DNA from: Actinomycetes bacterium
GTDB taxonomy: Bacteria; Actinomycetota; Actinomycetes; Propionibacteriales; Propionibacteriaceae
Assembly: GCA_021781735.1 (NCBI GenBank)
Contig: JAJXWF010000007.1
Span: 1-45,728, forward strand
Direction: 5' to 3'
DNA length: 45,728 bases
Each line of letters begins with the position of its first letter. Position 1 is the stretch's first letter. The translations under genes and the position numbers were made by a program. Under the pieces are notes generated by a model that was given only the letters and a program-made list of their open reading frames with translations, was not told the origin of the DNA and searched no databases. This document shows, piece by piece, positions 1 through 9,379 of the stretch.

Positions 1-35
1 GCCAGTCGAACTCCGTGGCGTCCGGCATTCTCGGC

Positions 36-1148
36 TCAGTGCCAGGTGCCGCGCCAGCGAGCCGGCGTCCACGGCGCATCGGAGGCCGGGACGCCCAACT
101 CGTGGGCCGCGCGCAGCGGCCAGTTCGTGTCGCGCAGCGCCTGACGGGCCAGCAGGACGACATCGGCACGGCCCTGCTCGAGGATCTCCTCGGCCTGGTC
201 GGAGCCGGTGATCATGCCGACCGCGGCGGTCGGGATGCCGGCGCCGTGGCGGATGCCCTCGGCGAACGGCACCTGGTAGCCGGGACCGGCGGGGATGCTC
301 GCCTGGGCGACGCCGCCGCTCGAGGCGTCGATGAGGTCGACCCCGAGCAGCTTCAGATCGGCGGCGAGGCGCACCGAGTCCTCGAGCTGCCAACCGTCGT
401 CGCGCCAGTCGACCGCGGAGAGCCGCACGAACACCGGCAGGTGGTCCGGCCAGGCGGCGCGCACAGCCCGGGCCACCTCGCGAACGAGACGGGTCCGGCC
501 GTCGAAGTCGCCACCCCAGCGGTCGGTGCGGGTGTTGGACAGCGGGGAATAGAACTGGTGCAACAGGTAGCCGTGGGCGGCGTGCACCTCGACCGCATCG
601 AACCCGGCGTCCCGGGCGCGCCGGGCGGCGGCGGCGAACGCATCGATGACGCCCCGGATCCCGTCGTCGCTGAGGGCGTGCACGGCATGGGCCGCCTCGA
701 CGCCGTCGCCGGGCGCGCTGGTCGGGCCCACCACCTGCCACCCACCCTCGGACGCCGGCACGATCCCCGGCGTCTCGGTCGGCCACCAGCGGACGGTGCT
801 CGCCTTGCGGCCGGCGTGGGCCAGTTGCACGCCCATCGCGGTCGCGTGCGCGTGGGCGAAGTCGGTGATCCGCCGCCAGGCCCGCACCTGGTCGTCGTTC
901 CACAGGCCCGTGTCCTCGGGGCTGATCCGGCCCTCGGGCGTCACCGCCGTGGCCTCGGTCATCACCAGGCCGAAGCCACCCACGGCGAGACTTCCGTAGT
1001 GCACGACGTGCCAGTCGTTGGGGACGCCGTCACGGGCGTCGACGGCGTACTGGCACATCGGTGACACCCAGGCGCGGTTGCGTACGGTGAGCCGGCGCAG
1101 GGTGATCGGCTGGAACAGCAGTGGCAGGTCGGAACGTGTTGTCGTCAC
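36..1148 (-). CDS. NADH:flavin oxidoreductase / NADPH dehydrogenase (Old Yellow Enzyme, YqjM-like)
   Basis: 370-aa ORF; LFQPITLRRLTVRNRAWVSPMCQYA start, HAGRKAS, DAVEVHAAHGYLLHQFYSPLSN motif. Confidence 0.93.
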   Translation of the reverse strand: MTTTRSDLPLLFQPITLRRLTVRNRAWVSPMCQYAVDARDGVPNDWHVVHYGSLAVGGFGLVMTEATAVTPEGRISPEDTGLWNDDQVRAWRRITDFAHAHATAMGVQLAHAGRKASTVRWWPTETPGIVPASEGGWQVVGPTSAPGDGVEAAHAVHALSDDGIRGVIDAFAAAARRARDAGFDAVEVHAAHGYLLHQFYSPLSNTRTDRWGGDFDGRTRLVREVARAVRAAWPDHLPVFVRLSAVDWRDDGWQLEDSVRLAADLKLLGVDLIDASSGGVAQASIPAGPGYQVPFAEGIRHGAGIPTAAVGMITGSDQAEEILEQGRADVVLLARQALRDTNWPLRAAHELGVPASDAPWTPARWRGTWH

Positions 1149-1224
1149 AGCCGAACACCTTAGTCACCTGCTGGGGGACACCGGACCCGTGCCCCCAGTG
1201 CCGACCCCCTGCGCCACCAGGGGT

Positions 1225-2196
1225 TCACCAGGCGTACGCCTCGGGGGCCTCTCCGCCGGGTCCGGGGAAGATCTCGTCGAGCGTCGTGAGCGCCGCGTCG
1301 TCGAGCGTGATGTCGAGTGCCCGCAGGGCACCCTCGAACTGCTCCATCGTGCGGGGGCCGATGATCGGGCCGGTGACGCCCGGCTGGTGCAACAGCCAGG
1401 CCAGCGCGACGTCGCCCGGCTCCTGACCGCGGTCGGCGCAGAAGTCCTCCCAGCGCTGCAGCTGGTCCTTCATCGACTCGACCCGCTGGCGGGTCCGTTC
1501 GTCGTAGCGGCGTTCCCCGGCGCGGTCCTTGGCCAGCACGCCACCGAGCAGGCCACCGGCGAGCGGCGACCACGGGATGACGCCGAGACCGTAGTGACGT
1601 GCTGCCGGCAGCACCTCGAGCTCGATCTGGCGGGCGGCGAGGTTGTACAGCGACTGCTCGCTCACCAGTCCCAGCGAGTGGCGGGCCCGGGCAGCCTCGC
1701 ACGCGGCGGCGATGTGCCAGCCGCCGAAGTTCGACGAGCCGACGTAGAGGATCTTGCCCTGGGCGACGAGGGTGTCCATCGCCTGCCACAGCTCGTCCCA
1801 CGGCGTCTGCCGGTCGATGTGGTGCATCTGGTACAGGTCGATGTGGTCGGTCTGCAGCCTCTTCAGCGACGCGTCGACGGCACGGCGGATGTTGACCGCC
1901 GACAGTTTCGAGTCGTTGGGCCGGTCGGACATGTTGCCGTAGACCTTGGTGGCGAGCACGACCTCGTCGCGGCGTCCGCTCTGCTGGAACCAGCGTCCGA
2001 CGATCTCCTCGGTCCAGCCGCGGTGCTCGACGCCACCGTAGACGTTGGCCGTGTCGAAGAAGTTGACGCCCTCATCGAGGGCGCGGCTCATGATCGCGTC
2101 GGCGTCGGCCTCCTGCGTGTGGGGTCCGAAGTTCATGGTTCCCAACACCAGCCGCGAAACCGTCAGGCCGGTGCGGCCCAGGTGCGTGTACTGCAT
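1225..2196 (-). CDS. aldo/keto reductase
   Basis: 323-aa ORF; MQYTHLGRTGLTVSRLVLGTMNFG, FDTANVYG, DHIDLYQMHHID, VGSSNFGGWHIA. Confidence 0.93.
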   Translation of the reverse strand: MQYTHLGRTGLTVSRLVLGTMNFGPHTQEADADAIMSRALDEGVNFFDTANVYGGVEHRGWTEEIVGRWFQQSGRRDEVVLATKVYGNMSDRPNDSKLSAVNIRRAVDASLKRLQTDHIDLYQMHHIDRQTPWDELWQAMDTLVAQGKILYVGSSNFGGWHIAAACEAARARHSLGLVSEQSLYNLAARQIELEVLPAARHYGLGVIPWSPLAGGLLGGVLAKDRAGERRYDERTRQRVESMKDQLQRWEDFCADRGQEPGDVALAWLLHQPGVTGPIIGPRTMEQFEGALRALDITLDDAALTTLDEIFPGPGGEAPEAYAW

Positions 2197-2286
2197 GGTT
2201 GTCCTTTCCGCATGGTCGGTTTCTTCGATCCTCCCGCTGCCCGGGGGCGGTGTCCACGCCCTGGCAGGGAACCCCTCGCCGGTGGA

Positions 2287-3684
2287 TCACCCGCGCTCGT
2301 CGTGCCGGGTGACGTGCTGCAGCGCGGAGTAGAGGGTGGGTTCACCGAAGTGGAAGTCGCTGGCGAGCAGCTTGCCCACACCCACCCTCTGGTTGGTGTC
2401 GATGAGCTGGTCCTTCCCTTCGGCTCCGAGCACCAGGGCGGGCCCGAAGCCCGGGGTCCGCAGCAGTGCCGGACGCCGCAGCGCCCGGCCGAGGCCCCGG
2501 GCGAACTCTCCGGCCGTCACCGGTTCGGGGGCCACCGCGTTGACGGGCCCGCTGAGTTCGCTGGTGAACAGGGCGTGCACGTAGGCGCGGGCCATGTCGT
2601 CGAGGGTGATCCAACTCATCCACGCGCGGGGGTCGGTCAGCGGGCCGCCCGCCCCGGCGAGGAACAGCGGCAGCATCGGCAGCAGCGCGCCACCGCCCTC
2701 GCTGAGCACGATGCCGGTGCGCAGGAACACGGTCCGCCCGTCGGCCGCGGCCGCTGCGGCCTCCCACGCGCGCACCACCTCGGCGAGGAACCCGTCACCG
2801 GGGGCCGACTGCTCGTCGAGCAGCTCTCCCGGACGCCGCGCGCCGTAGATGCCGATCGCGGACGCCTGCACCAGCACCTGCCGGCGTCCCGACCTCTCGA
2901 TGGCATCGGCGACGGTGCGGGTGCCGTTGACCCGCGAGGCGAGGATCCGCCGTTTCTTCGCGGCGGTGAACCGCCCGCCGATGCTCTCGCCCGCGAGATG
3001 GACGACCGCCTCCGCGGCCGCGACCGCGTCGGCGTCGATCGCGCCGTCCTCCGGAGCCCACCGGGCCTCATCGTCGGAGCGGGGGTCGTGACGCACCAGC
3101 CGGGTCACCCGGTGCCCGCCGGTGGTGAGCAGCGCGACCACCTGGGTGCCGATCAGGCCGGACGCCCCGCTCACCAGCACCTGGGCCGGCAACGCGCCCA
3201 ACCGGGCGTGCAGGGCGAGATCCTCGCGCAGTTGGTGTTCACGGAACGCGAACAGCCGCCGCAACTCGTGGGTGGCGACCGTCTCGTCGAGGCCGGTGGG
3301 GAGCGGCGGCAACTCCCAGTGCACCCGGTCGGTGATCGTGGTGCCCCCGTCCGGGGCATCGGCGAAGTGGTGCTCGTGCCGCCAGCTGCGGAACGGGCCG
3401 CTCACTTGTTCGTCGACGAACAGCCGCCCGTCGTCGAACTCGACGTGACGCACCCGCCACGAGGCGCCCACGCGAGGCACCGGACGCGGCACGAGGCCGG
3501 TGAGCATCGGGTGGGAAATGCGGAGCACCAGCTCCGATCCGGGGTTGATGCCGTCGGTCGGACCCTCGAGCAGCGTGGCCATTCCCGGCGGGGTGAGCCG
3601 GGTGAACCCCCCGGGTCGGGTGTGCCACGCGAACACCTCATCGCGCGGGTGGGGGTAGGTGCTGACGTGCTCGAAGATCGGCAT
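2287..3684 (-). CDS. SRPBCC domain fused to TIGR01777-type NAD-dependent epimerase
   Basis: N-terminal SRPBCC-like MPIFEHVSTYPHPRDEVFAWHTRPGGF, then VLVSGASGLIGTQVVALL and VVHLAGESIGGRFTAAKKRRILASRVNGTR; likely start at internal ATG 3684. Confidence 0.88.
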   Translation of the reverse strand: MPIFEHVSTYPHPRDEVFAWHTRPGGFTRLTPPGMATLLEGPTDGINPGSELVLRISHPMLTGLVPRPVPRVGASWRVRHVEFDDGRLFVDEQVSGPFRSWRHEHHFADAPDGGTTITDRVHWELPPLPTGLDETVATHELRRLFAFREHQLREDLALHARLGALPAQVLVSGASGLIGTQVVALLTTGGHRVTRLVRHDPRSDDEARWAPEDGAIDADAVAAAEAVVHLAGESIGGRFTAAKKRRILASRVNGTRTVADAIERSGRRQVLVQASAIGIYGARRPGELLDEQSAPGDGFLAEVVRAWEAAAAAADGRTVFLRTGIVLSEGGGALLPMLPLFLAGAGGPLTDPRAWMSWITLDDMARAYVHALFTSELSGPVNAVAPEPVTAGEFARGLGRALRRPALLRTPGFGPALVLGAEGKDQLIDTNQRVGVGKLLASDFHFGEPTLYSALQHVTRHDERG

Positions 3685-3752
3685 GGGCGGCCCTTTCGCT
3701 CGTGCGGGTGAACCTTGATGGTCAGGGGTCACAGACAACAACACCTGAACGG

Positions 3753-3777
3753 TGTCATGTCATGTCATGTCATGTCA
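3753..3777. repeat. (TGTCA)x5 perfect pentanucleotide repeat overlapping the 3' end of the ADH gene
   Basis: tgtcatgtcatgtcatgtcatgtca read directly; last unit contains the minus-strand stop codon. Confidence 0.95.
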
Positions 3778-4815
3778 GCGACGCGGGTCGACGAGCGTGA
3801 TGCCGGCGGGGACGGCCGTGTCGAGAGACGGCAGCAGCGTGCCGGCGTCCGCGAGGCCGACGACACGCTCGACGAGCCGGTCGGGACGCAGCCGCCCCTC
3901 CACGATCAGGTCGAGCATGCCGGGGTAGTCGGCGGCGGCCATCCCATGGCTCCCGAGGACGTCGAGTTCCCAGGCGATCACCCGGTGCATGGGTACCCGC
4001 GGATGGCCAGAAACCGGGGGCAGCAAGCCGACCTGGACGTGTCGTCCGCGCCGTCGCAGGCTGAGGATCGAGGTAGCGCAGGTCTGCTCGGTGCCGACCG
4101 CGTCGACGGCCACATGGGCGCCGCCCCCGGTGAGGCGCGCGACCTCGGCCGCCGGGTCGGAGCCCGGTGCGGCGAGGATCGTGTGAGTGGCGCCGAGGGA
4201 CGCGGCGAGCTCGAGGGACCCCGGGGTGCGGTCGACCGCGACGACGGTGGCGCCGAGCGCGACACCGATCTGTACGCAGCTGAGGCCCACCCCGCCGGCT
4301 CCGACCACGGCGAGCGTCTCACCGGGCCGCAGCACGGCCCGCGCGGTGAGCGCCCGGTAGGCGGTGGCGAACCGGCAGCCGAGGCTCGCGGCCGTTTCGA
4401 AGCTCACGGCGTCGGGAATCGCCACGAGGTTGGTGTCGGCGGCGTGCAGGACCACGAGTTCGGCGAACGAGCCCCAGTGGGTGAACCCGGGTTGCTGCTG
4501 GTTTGGGCACACCTGGGCGTCACCGGCGAGGCACCACGTGCAGCGTCCGCACCCGCACACGAACGGCACCGTCACCCTGTCGCCGATCGACCACCGGGTG
4601 ACTCCGGTGCCGACCGCGGCGACGACGCCGGACAGCTCGTGTCCGGGGACGTGGGGGAGGGCGATCTCGTCGTGCCCGGCCCACGCGTGCCAGTCGCTGC
4701 GGCACAGGCCGGTCGCCATGACGCGCACGACGACGCCACCCTCGGGTGGTGCCGGATCGGGGACCTCCCGCACCTCGAGAGGTCCCGCGATCTCGTCCAT
4801 CACCAGCGCACGCAT
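3775..4815 (-). CDS. zinc-dependent alcohol dehydrogenase (MDR family)
   Basis: 346-aa ORF; GLCRSDWHAWAGHDE, PGHELSGVV, CGCGRCTWCLAGDAQVC structural-zinc loop, VVGAGGVGLSCVQI. Confidence 0.93.
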   Translation of the reverse strand: MRALVMDEIAGPLEVREVPDPAPPEGGVVVRVMATGLCRSDWHAWAGHDEIALPHVPGHELSGVVAAVGTGVTRWSIGDRVTVPFVCGCGRCTWCLAGDAQVCPNQQQPGFTHWGSFAELVVLHAADTNLVAIPDAVSFETAASLGCRFATAYRALTARAVLRPGETLAVVGAGGVGLSCVQIGVALGATVVAVDRTPGSLELAASLGATHTILAAPGSDPAAEVARLTGGGAHVAVDAVGTEQTCATSILSLRRRGRHVQVGLLPPVSGHPRVPMHRVIAWELDVLGSHGMAAADYPGMLDLIVEGRLRPDRLVERVVGLADAGTLLPSLDTAVPAGITLVDPRR

Positions 4816-4849
4816 GGCCCCATCCTGACAGCCGCGGGCCGCGGCGCCG

Positions 4850-5734
4850 TCAGCCCTGGTTGAGGCGGGCGATCTCGTCGTCGGCGAGCACCAGGTCGGC
4901 GGCCTTGGCCGAGTCGATGATCGACTGCGGCCGCTTGGCGCCGGGGATCGGGATGACCACCGGCGACTGGGCCAGCTCCCAGGCGAGGGCGACCTGCTGT
5001 GCGCTCACGCCGTGGGCCGTGGCCACCTCGGCGAAGGCCGGGTGCTGCTCGGCGAGTTCCTTGGCGTCCCCGAGGCCACCGAGCGGGCTCCACGGCAGGA
5101 ACGCCAGGCCGAGTTCGGTGCAGACGTCGATCTCGGGTCGGCTGCTGCGGAACTTCGGGCTGAACTGGTTCTGCACGCTGACAAGCTTGTCGCCCAGTGC
5201 GGCGTGCGCGGCGCGGATCTGCTCCGGGTTCGCGTTCGACAGGCCGATCATCCGCACCTTGCCCGAGTTGGCGATCTCGACGAGGGTCTCGATGACCACG
5301 TCGTAGCCCACCTTCGGGTCGGGACGGTGATGCTGCCACAGCGCGATCTGCTCGACGCCCAGGCGGCGCAGGCTGTCGTCGACGGCCTGGCGCAGGTGCT
5401 CGGGACGGCTGTCCACGTCCCAGCCGCCGCCCTCGGTGCGGACGTGGCCGCCCTTGGTGGCCAGGAACACCCGGTCGCGGACGCCGAGCTCGTCGAGGAT
5501 CGACGCGATGAGCGATTCGTTCTCGCCCTGCGCCTTCGGGCCGAGTTGCTCGCCGGGCCCGTAGGCGTCGGCGGTGTCGAACAGGGTGACGCCCGCGTCG
5601 AGGGCGGCGCGCACGGTGGCGACCAGTTGTTCGCGGGGCTGGGGGCCGGTCTGGTCGAAGGTCATCAGGCCGAGGCCGATGGCTCCGACCTCGACCCGGC
5701 CGACGGTGTCGTTGCCAATGGTTCTGGTATGCAT
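4850..5734 (-). CDS. aldo/keto reductase
   Basis: 294-aa ORF; LFDTADAYGPGEQ, VFLATKGG, EQIALWQHHRPDP, MIGLSNANPEQI. Confidence 0.92.
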   Translation of the reverse strand: MHTRTIGNDTVGRVEVGAIGLGLMTFDQTGPQPREQLVATVRAALDAGVTLFDTADAYGPGEQLGPKAQGENESLIASILDELGVRDRVFLATKGGHVRTEGGGWDVDSRPEHLRQAVDDSLRRLGVEQIALWQHHRPDPKVGYDVVIETLVEIANSGKVRMIGLSNANPEQIRAAHAALGDKLVSVQNQFSPKFRSSRPEIDVCTELGLAFLPWSPLGGLGDAKELAEQHPAFAEVATAHGVSAQQVALAWELAQSPVVIPIPGAKRPQSIIDSAKAADLVLADDEIARLNQG

Positions 5735-5793
5735 GCCCCTCAGCCTATGGGGCGCACGATCCGGCGGACGAGATTAGTTCGACGGCGGAACCG

Positions 5794-6354
5794 TCATTTC
5801 GCGCGCAGCGTAGCCATCGCCCGGGCGGCGGCGACGAGTTGGTCGGCCATCGCGGCGAGCTCGCCGGTGCGCCGATCCGAGGGGCGGAGGCCGCCGTGAC
5901 CGAATTCCGAGAACAGGCTGAGCCCCACGCTGGCGCGCACGGCGAACATCGAGGCGTTGGCCACGACCTGACGCCACTGCTCGACGGCCCGCACCCCGTC
6001 GTTCGCTCCGTAACTCACGAACGCCACCGCCTTGTGCTGCCACTCGACGCCCAGGGTGTCGTAGGCGTTCTTGAACGCCCCCGGAATGCCGTGGTTGTAC
6101 TCGGGGGTCACGAAGATGTAGCCGTCGAAGCGGGCGATCGTGTCGCCCCACGCCTGGGCGGCCGGGTCGTCGTAGTGCCCCTTCGCTGCGGCCGGCAGCG
6201 TCCGCGACGTGAACAGCGGCAGGTGATGGTCCGCGAGTTCGACCAGCTCGAAGGTGGCGTCGTCGCGGTGGCCGAGCGACTCCAGCACCCACGACCCGAC
6301 CGAGCTGCCGACGCGGCCCTCGCGGATGCTGCCGACGACGATGGCGATCTTCAT
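5794..6354 (-). CDS. NADPH-dependent FMN reductase family protein
   Basis: MKIAIVVGSIREGRVGSSVGSWV start; IFVTPEYNHGIPGAFKNAYDTL flavodoxin-like motif. Confidence 0.9.
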   Translation of the reverse strand: MKIAIVVGSIREGRVGSSVGSWVLESLGHRDDATFELVELADHHLPLFTSRTLPAAAKGHYDDPAAQAWGDTIARFDGYIFVTPEYNHGIPGAFKNAYDTLGVEWQHKAVAFVSYGANDGVRAVEQWRQVVANASMFAVRASVGLSLFSEFGHGGLRPSDRRTGELAAMADQLVAAARAMATLRAK

Positions 6355-6441
6355 GGGACTCCTCGGATTGGACGGCCGGACGATTGAGGGTTCACGCAAA
6401 CGCGCTCGAGTGTAACCCGGCCGTCCCGACCGCCGAGGGCC

Positions 6442-7941
6442 TCAGGATCGCGTGGATGCCCGGCGCACGAACGCCGTGATCCCCTCCGCCTCGGCCACCC
6501 GGCCGGTCTCGCCGACGTACGGCATGTGGCCGGTCTTGAAGTAGGCGTGGTCGAACCGCTCGGACGCGCCCGCGGGCAGCCGCAGGTGCGCGACCATGTC
6601 CTCGGCGGAGAAGTAGGGCGTCGCGAGGTCGTAGTAGCCGTACTCGATCCGCACCCGCAGGTGCGGATTGGCGCGCAGCACCCGTTCGAACTTGTCGCTG
6701 ACGTTGATCGGCTTCCCCTCGAACTCGGCGTAGCTCCACTTCGTGATCGCGCTCGCGAACACCTCGTAGGGCAGTTCGAGGTCGGACCCCAGTTCGCTGC
6801 GCAGGTAGTGGTGCAGGGCCGCGGCGTAGGGGCCGACCAGTGCGTCGATCGACGGGTCGGAGTCCATGTTTTCGGCGATCGCCGAATGCAGCGGTCCGGT
6901 GATCCGCGCATCGATCCGCCCGACGGCCAGCCCTCGGGAGCGCAGCAGTTCGGTGCAGAATCGCCAGTGCTCGATCCTGAGGTCGGCCCGCTCGACCCAG
7001 TCACGGGACAAGCCGGTGAGTCGGGCGAGCATCGCGGCGACCTCGGCGCGCTCGTCGGCGCTCAGCCGGGTGCCGCGGGCCAGCGCCCACCGGTAACGGC
7101 CCGACGCGAACTCCGCGGCCTCCGCGCGCACCTCGTCCAGCGTCCGGTCGGGATGGAATCCGTAGTGGTGCGCGATCGCCGCGTAAGTGGGGAGGAAGTT
7201 GACGCACGCCTCGTCGATCCGCAGGTGCTCGAAGTCCTGGGTGCCGAAGTCGAGCACACTGGAGATGAGGATGAGCCCGTTGAGCGTCAGTGAGTAGCGG
7301 GACTGCAGGTGCTCGGCGACCGACACGGCCCGGGTGGTGCCGTAGGACTCGCCGCAGAGGAACTTCGGGCTCATCCAGCGGTCCTCGCGGGTGGTCCACA
7401 GCCGGATCAACTCGCTCACCTGCTCGACGTCCTTCTTCCAGCCATGGTATTGGCCGGGCTTGCCGCCCTCGACGGCGCGGGTGTGCCCGGTCGACATCGG
7501 GTCGATGAACACGAGATCGCTCGCGCGGAGCAGCGTCTGGGGGTTGTCGAGCAGCCCGTAGGGCGGCGGGGTGGGGCGGTCCGGTTCGCCGAAGTCGACG
7601 CGGCGGGGTCCGAGCAGGCCCATGTGCAGCCAGATCGAACTCGACCCCGGCCCGCCGTTGAACACGAAGGTGATCGGACGGGTGGTGACGTCGGCGTCGT
7701 CGAGGGTGTACGCGGTCACCGACATCTCGGCCCGCGGCGTCCAGCCCTTGAAGGTCTCGTCGGTCACCTCCTCCTCCCGCAGCACCACCCTGCCCGTGCG
7801 GGCGGTGTAGTGAAGCTCGCCGTCGGAGGTGGCGAGCACGTGGTGGGTGGTGACCAGCCGGTCCTCGGGTTCGGGTTTCGCCGACTCCGAACCGGGGGTG
7901 GCGGGCGTCGCTGTGGGGGTGGCGGGGGCGTCGCTGCTCAT
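6442..7941 (-). CDS. peptidase S10, serine carboxypeptidase-like
   Basis: FNGGPGSSSIWLHMGLLGPRRV and nucleophile CGESYGTTRAVSVAEHLQ; C-terminal FKTGHMPY; start chosen at ATG 7941 (7953 also possible). Confidence 0.9.
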   Translation of the reverse strand: MSSDAPATPTATPATPGSESAKPEPEDRLVTTHHVLATSDGELHYTARTGRVVLREEEVTDETFKGWTPRAEMSVTAYTLDDADVTTRPITFVFNGGPGSSSIWLHMGLLGPRRVDFGEPDRPTPPPYGLLDNPQTLLRASDLVFIDPMSTGHTRAVEGGKPGQYHGWKKDVEQVSELIRLWTTREDRWMSPKFLCGESYGTTRAVSVAEHLQSRYSLTLNGLILISSVLDFGTQDFEHLRIDEACVNFLPTYAAIAHHYGFHPDRTLDEVRAEAAEFASGRYRWALARGTRLSADERAEVAAMLARLTGLSRDWVERADLRIEHWRFCTELLRSRGLAVGRIDARITGPLHSAIAENMDSDPSIDALVGPYAAALHHYLRSELGSDLELPYEVFASAITKWSYAEFEGKPINVSDKFERVLRANPHLRVRIEYGYYDLATPYFSAEDMVAHLRLPAGASERFDHAYFKTGHMPYVGETGRVAEAEGITAFVRRASTRS

Positions 7942-8014
7942 GGATGCCAACATATCCAGCGGGCGGCGCGCGTCCGCACGGGCCACGGCGCCCGGTCGTC
8001 GCGGCCCGGACGCC

Positions 8015-8052
8015 GGGACGCCCCAGTCCTCCGTGCGGAAGTGGGGCGTCCC
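8015..8052 (-). terminator. hairpin terminator candidate downstream of inositol-3-phosphate synthase
   Basis: perfect 10-bp inverted repeat GGGACGCCCC ... GGGGCGTCCC with nested TCCG-TG-CGGA; lies just past the minus-strand stop at 8072. Confidence 0.6.
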
Positions 8053-8071
8053 GTGCGGGTCGGGTCCGGGG

Positions 8072-9223
8072 TCAGCTGGCGGTGGCGTCCTCGGCCCCGC
8101 GCACCTGTCGGCGCACCGAAGAGGTGAGTTCACGGCGCGCCAAGGCCTCGCACTCGAACTTGGCGTCCGCATACATCATCTGCTCGGGCGGGGTCTTCTG
8201 GGTCCAGGCGCTGGGGCCGCGGAGGGCGCCGACGACGCCGAGCTCGCGGGCCACCTTGAGGTAGCGGATCGCGTCGATGACCACGCCGGCGCTGTTCTCG
8301 CTGTCCTGCACCGACAGCTTGACGTCCATCGTGATGGGCGCACCGCCGAAGCCCTTGAGTCGCAGGTTGAGGTAGGCGACCTTGTTGTCGCGGAGGTAGG
8401 GGATGAACGTGCTCGGCCCCGCGAACAGGCTGTCCTTCGGCACGGGGATGTTGCGGATGTCGTTCTGGGACCGGATGACGTTCTCCTTCGACTTCTTCTT
8501 CGACTCGAGGCGCGTCTGCACCATCATGTTGTTGAAGTCGGTGTTTCCGCCGATGTTGATCTGCTGGTGGAACTCCACCTCGGCGCCGCGGTCGAAGGCG
8601 AGTTCCTGCAGTACCTGGCTGAGGACGCTGGCGCCCACCTGCGAGCGCATGTCGTCGCCGATGAGGGGCAGGCCCGCGTCGATGAACTTCTGCTCCCAGA
8701 CGGGGTTCGAGGCGATGAACACCGGGATGCAGTTGAGGAAGGCCACCCCCGCGTCGATCGCGCACTGGGCGTAGTACTCGGTGGCTTCCTGCGAACCCAC
8801 CGGCAGATAGTTCAGCAGGATGTCGGCGCGGCTCTCGCGCAGCACCCGCACGACGTCGACGGGGGCGGCGTCGGCCACCCGGAATCCGATCTCCTCGGGC
8901 TGCTGGAGCATGTGGTCGCTGACACCGTCGAGGACAGGGCCCATCTGCACCACGGGACCGTCGGGAACCTCCGGCTGGAAGACACGTGCGCAGTTGGGTG
9001 CGCTGAAGATCGCCTCGCCGACCCGACGCCCCACCTTGCGCGGATCGACGTCGAAGGCGGCGACGATCTCGATGTCGCCCGCTCGGTAGCCGCCGATGTC
9101 GGAGTGCATCACGCCGGGGATGTGCTCTCCGGCACTGTTCCTGTAGTACTCGAAGCCCTGGTAGAGCGACGAGAAACAGTTGCCGATGCCGATGACGGCG
9201 ACGCGGATCCGTTCCTGTGCCAT
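8072..9223 (-). CDS. ino1: inositol-3-phosphate synthase
   Basis: MAQERIRVAVIGIGNCFSSLYQG; NFNNMM/NTDFNNMM, FHQQINIGGNTDFNN, LNYLPVGS. Confidence 0.93.
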   Translation of the reverse strand: MAQERIRVAVIGIGNCFSSLYQGFEYYRNSAGEHIPGVMHSDIGGYRAGDIEIVAAFDVDPRKVGRRVGEAIFSAPNCARVFQPEVPDGPVVQMGPVLDGVSDHMLQQPEEIGFRVADAAPVDVVRVLRESRADILLNYLPVGSQEATEYYAQCAIDAGVAFLNCIPVFIASNPVWEQKFIDAGLPLIGDDMRSQVGASVLSQVLQELAFDRGAEVEFHQQINIGGNTDFNNMMVQTRLESKKKSKENVIRSQNDIRNIPVPKDSLFAGPSTFIPYLRDNKVAYLNLRLKGFGGAPITMDVKLSVQDSENSAGVVIDAIRYLKVARELGVVGALRGPSAWTQKTPPEQMMYADAKFECEALARRELTSSVRRQVRGAEDATAS

Positions 9224-9258
9224 GAGGATGTCCTTCCTGGGTCGTCGGCGCCCGGGGA

Positions 9259-9271
9259 CGGGACTGTCCCG
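9259..9271. promoter_or_regulatory. perfect palindrome in the ino1 leader (CGGGAC-T-GTCCCG)
   Basis: inverted repeat read directly, 36-48 bp upstream of the ino1 start codon on the minus strand. Confidence 0.35.
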
Positions 9272-9379
9272 GAGAGCCATCGTCGCGCCGACGTATAGGT
9301 CAGGACAGTAGATCAAGACCGGCGGCGGAGACCAATGGGGGTGGCCAACGCGGACGCGGGGCGCCGTCGTGGGCCGGGC

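Noticed and set aside
1018-3711. 897-aa plus-strand ORF
   Set aside because: It is antisense to clearly recognisable AKR and epimerase genes, and its translation is low-complexity and resembles no family; shadow ORF of high-GC DNA.
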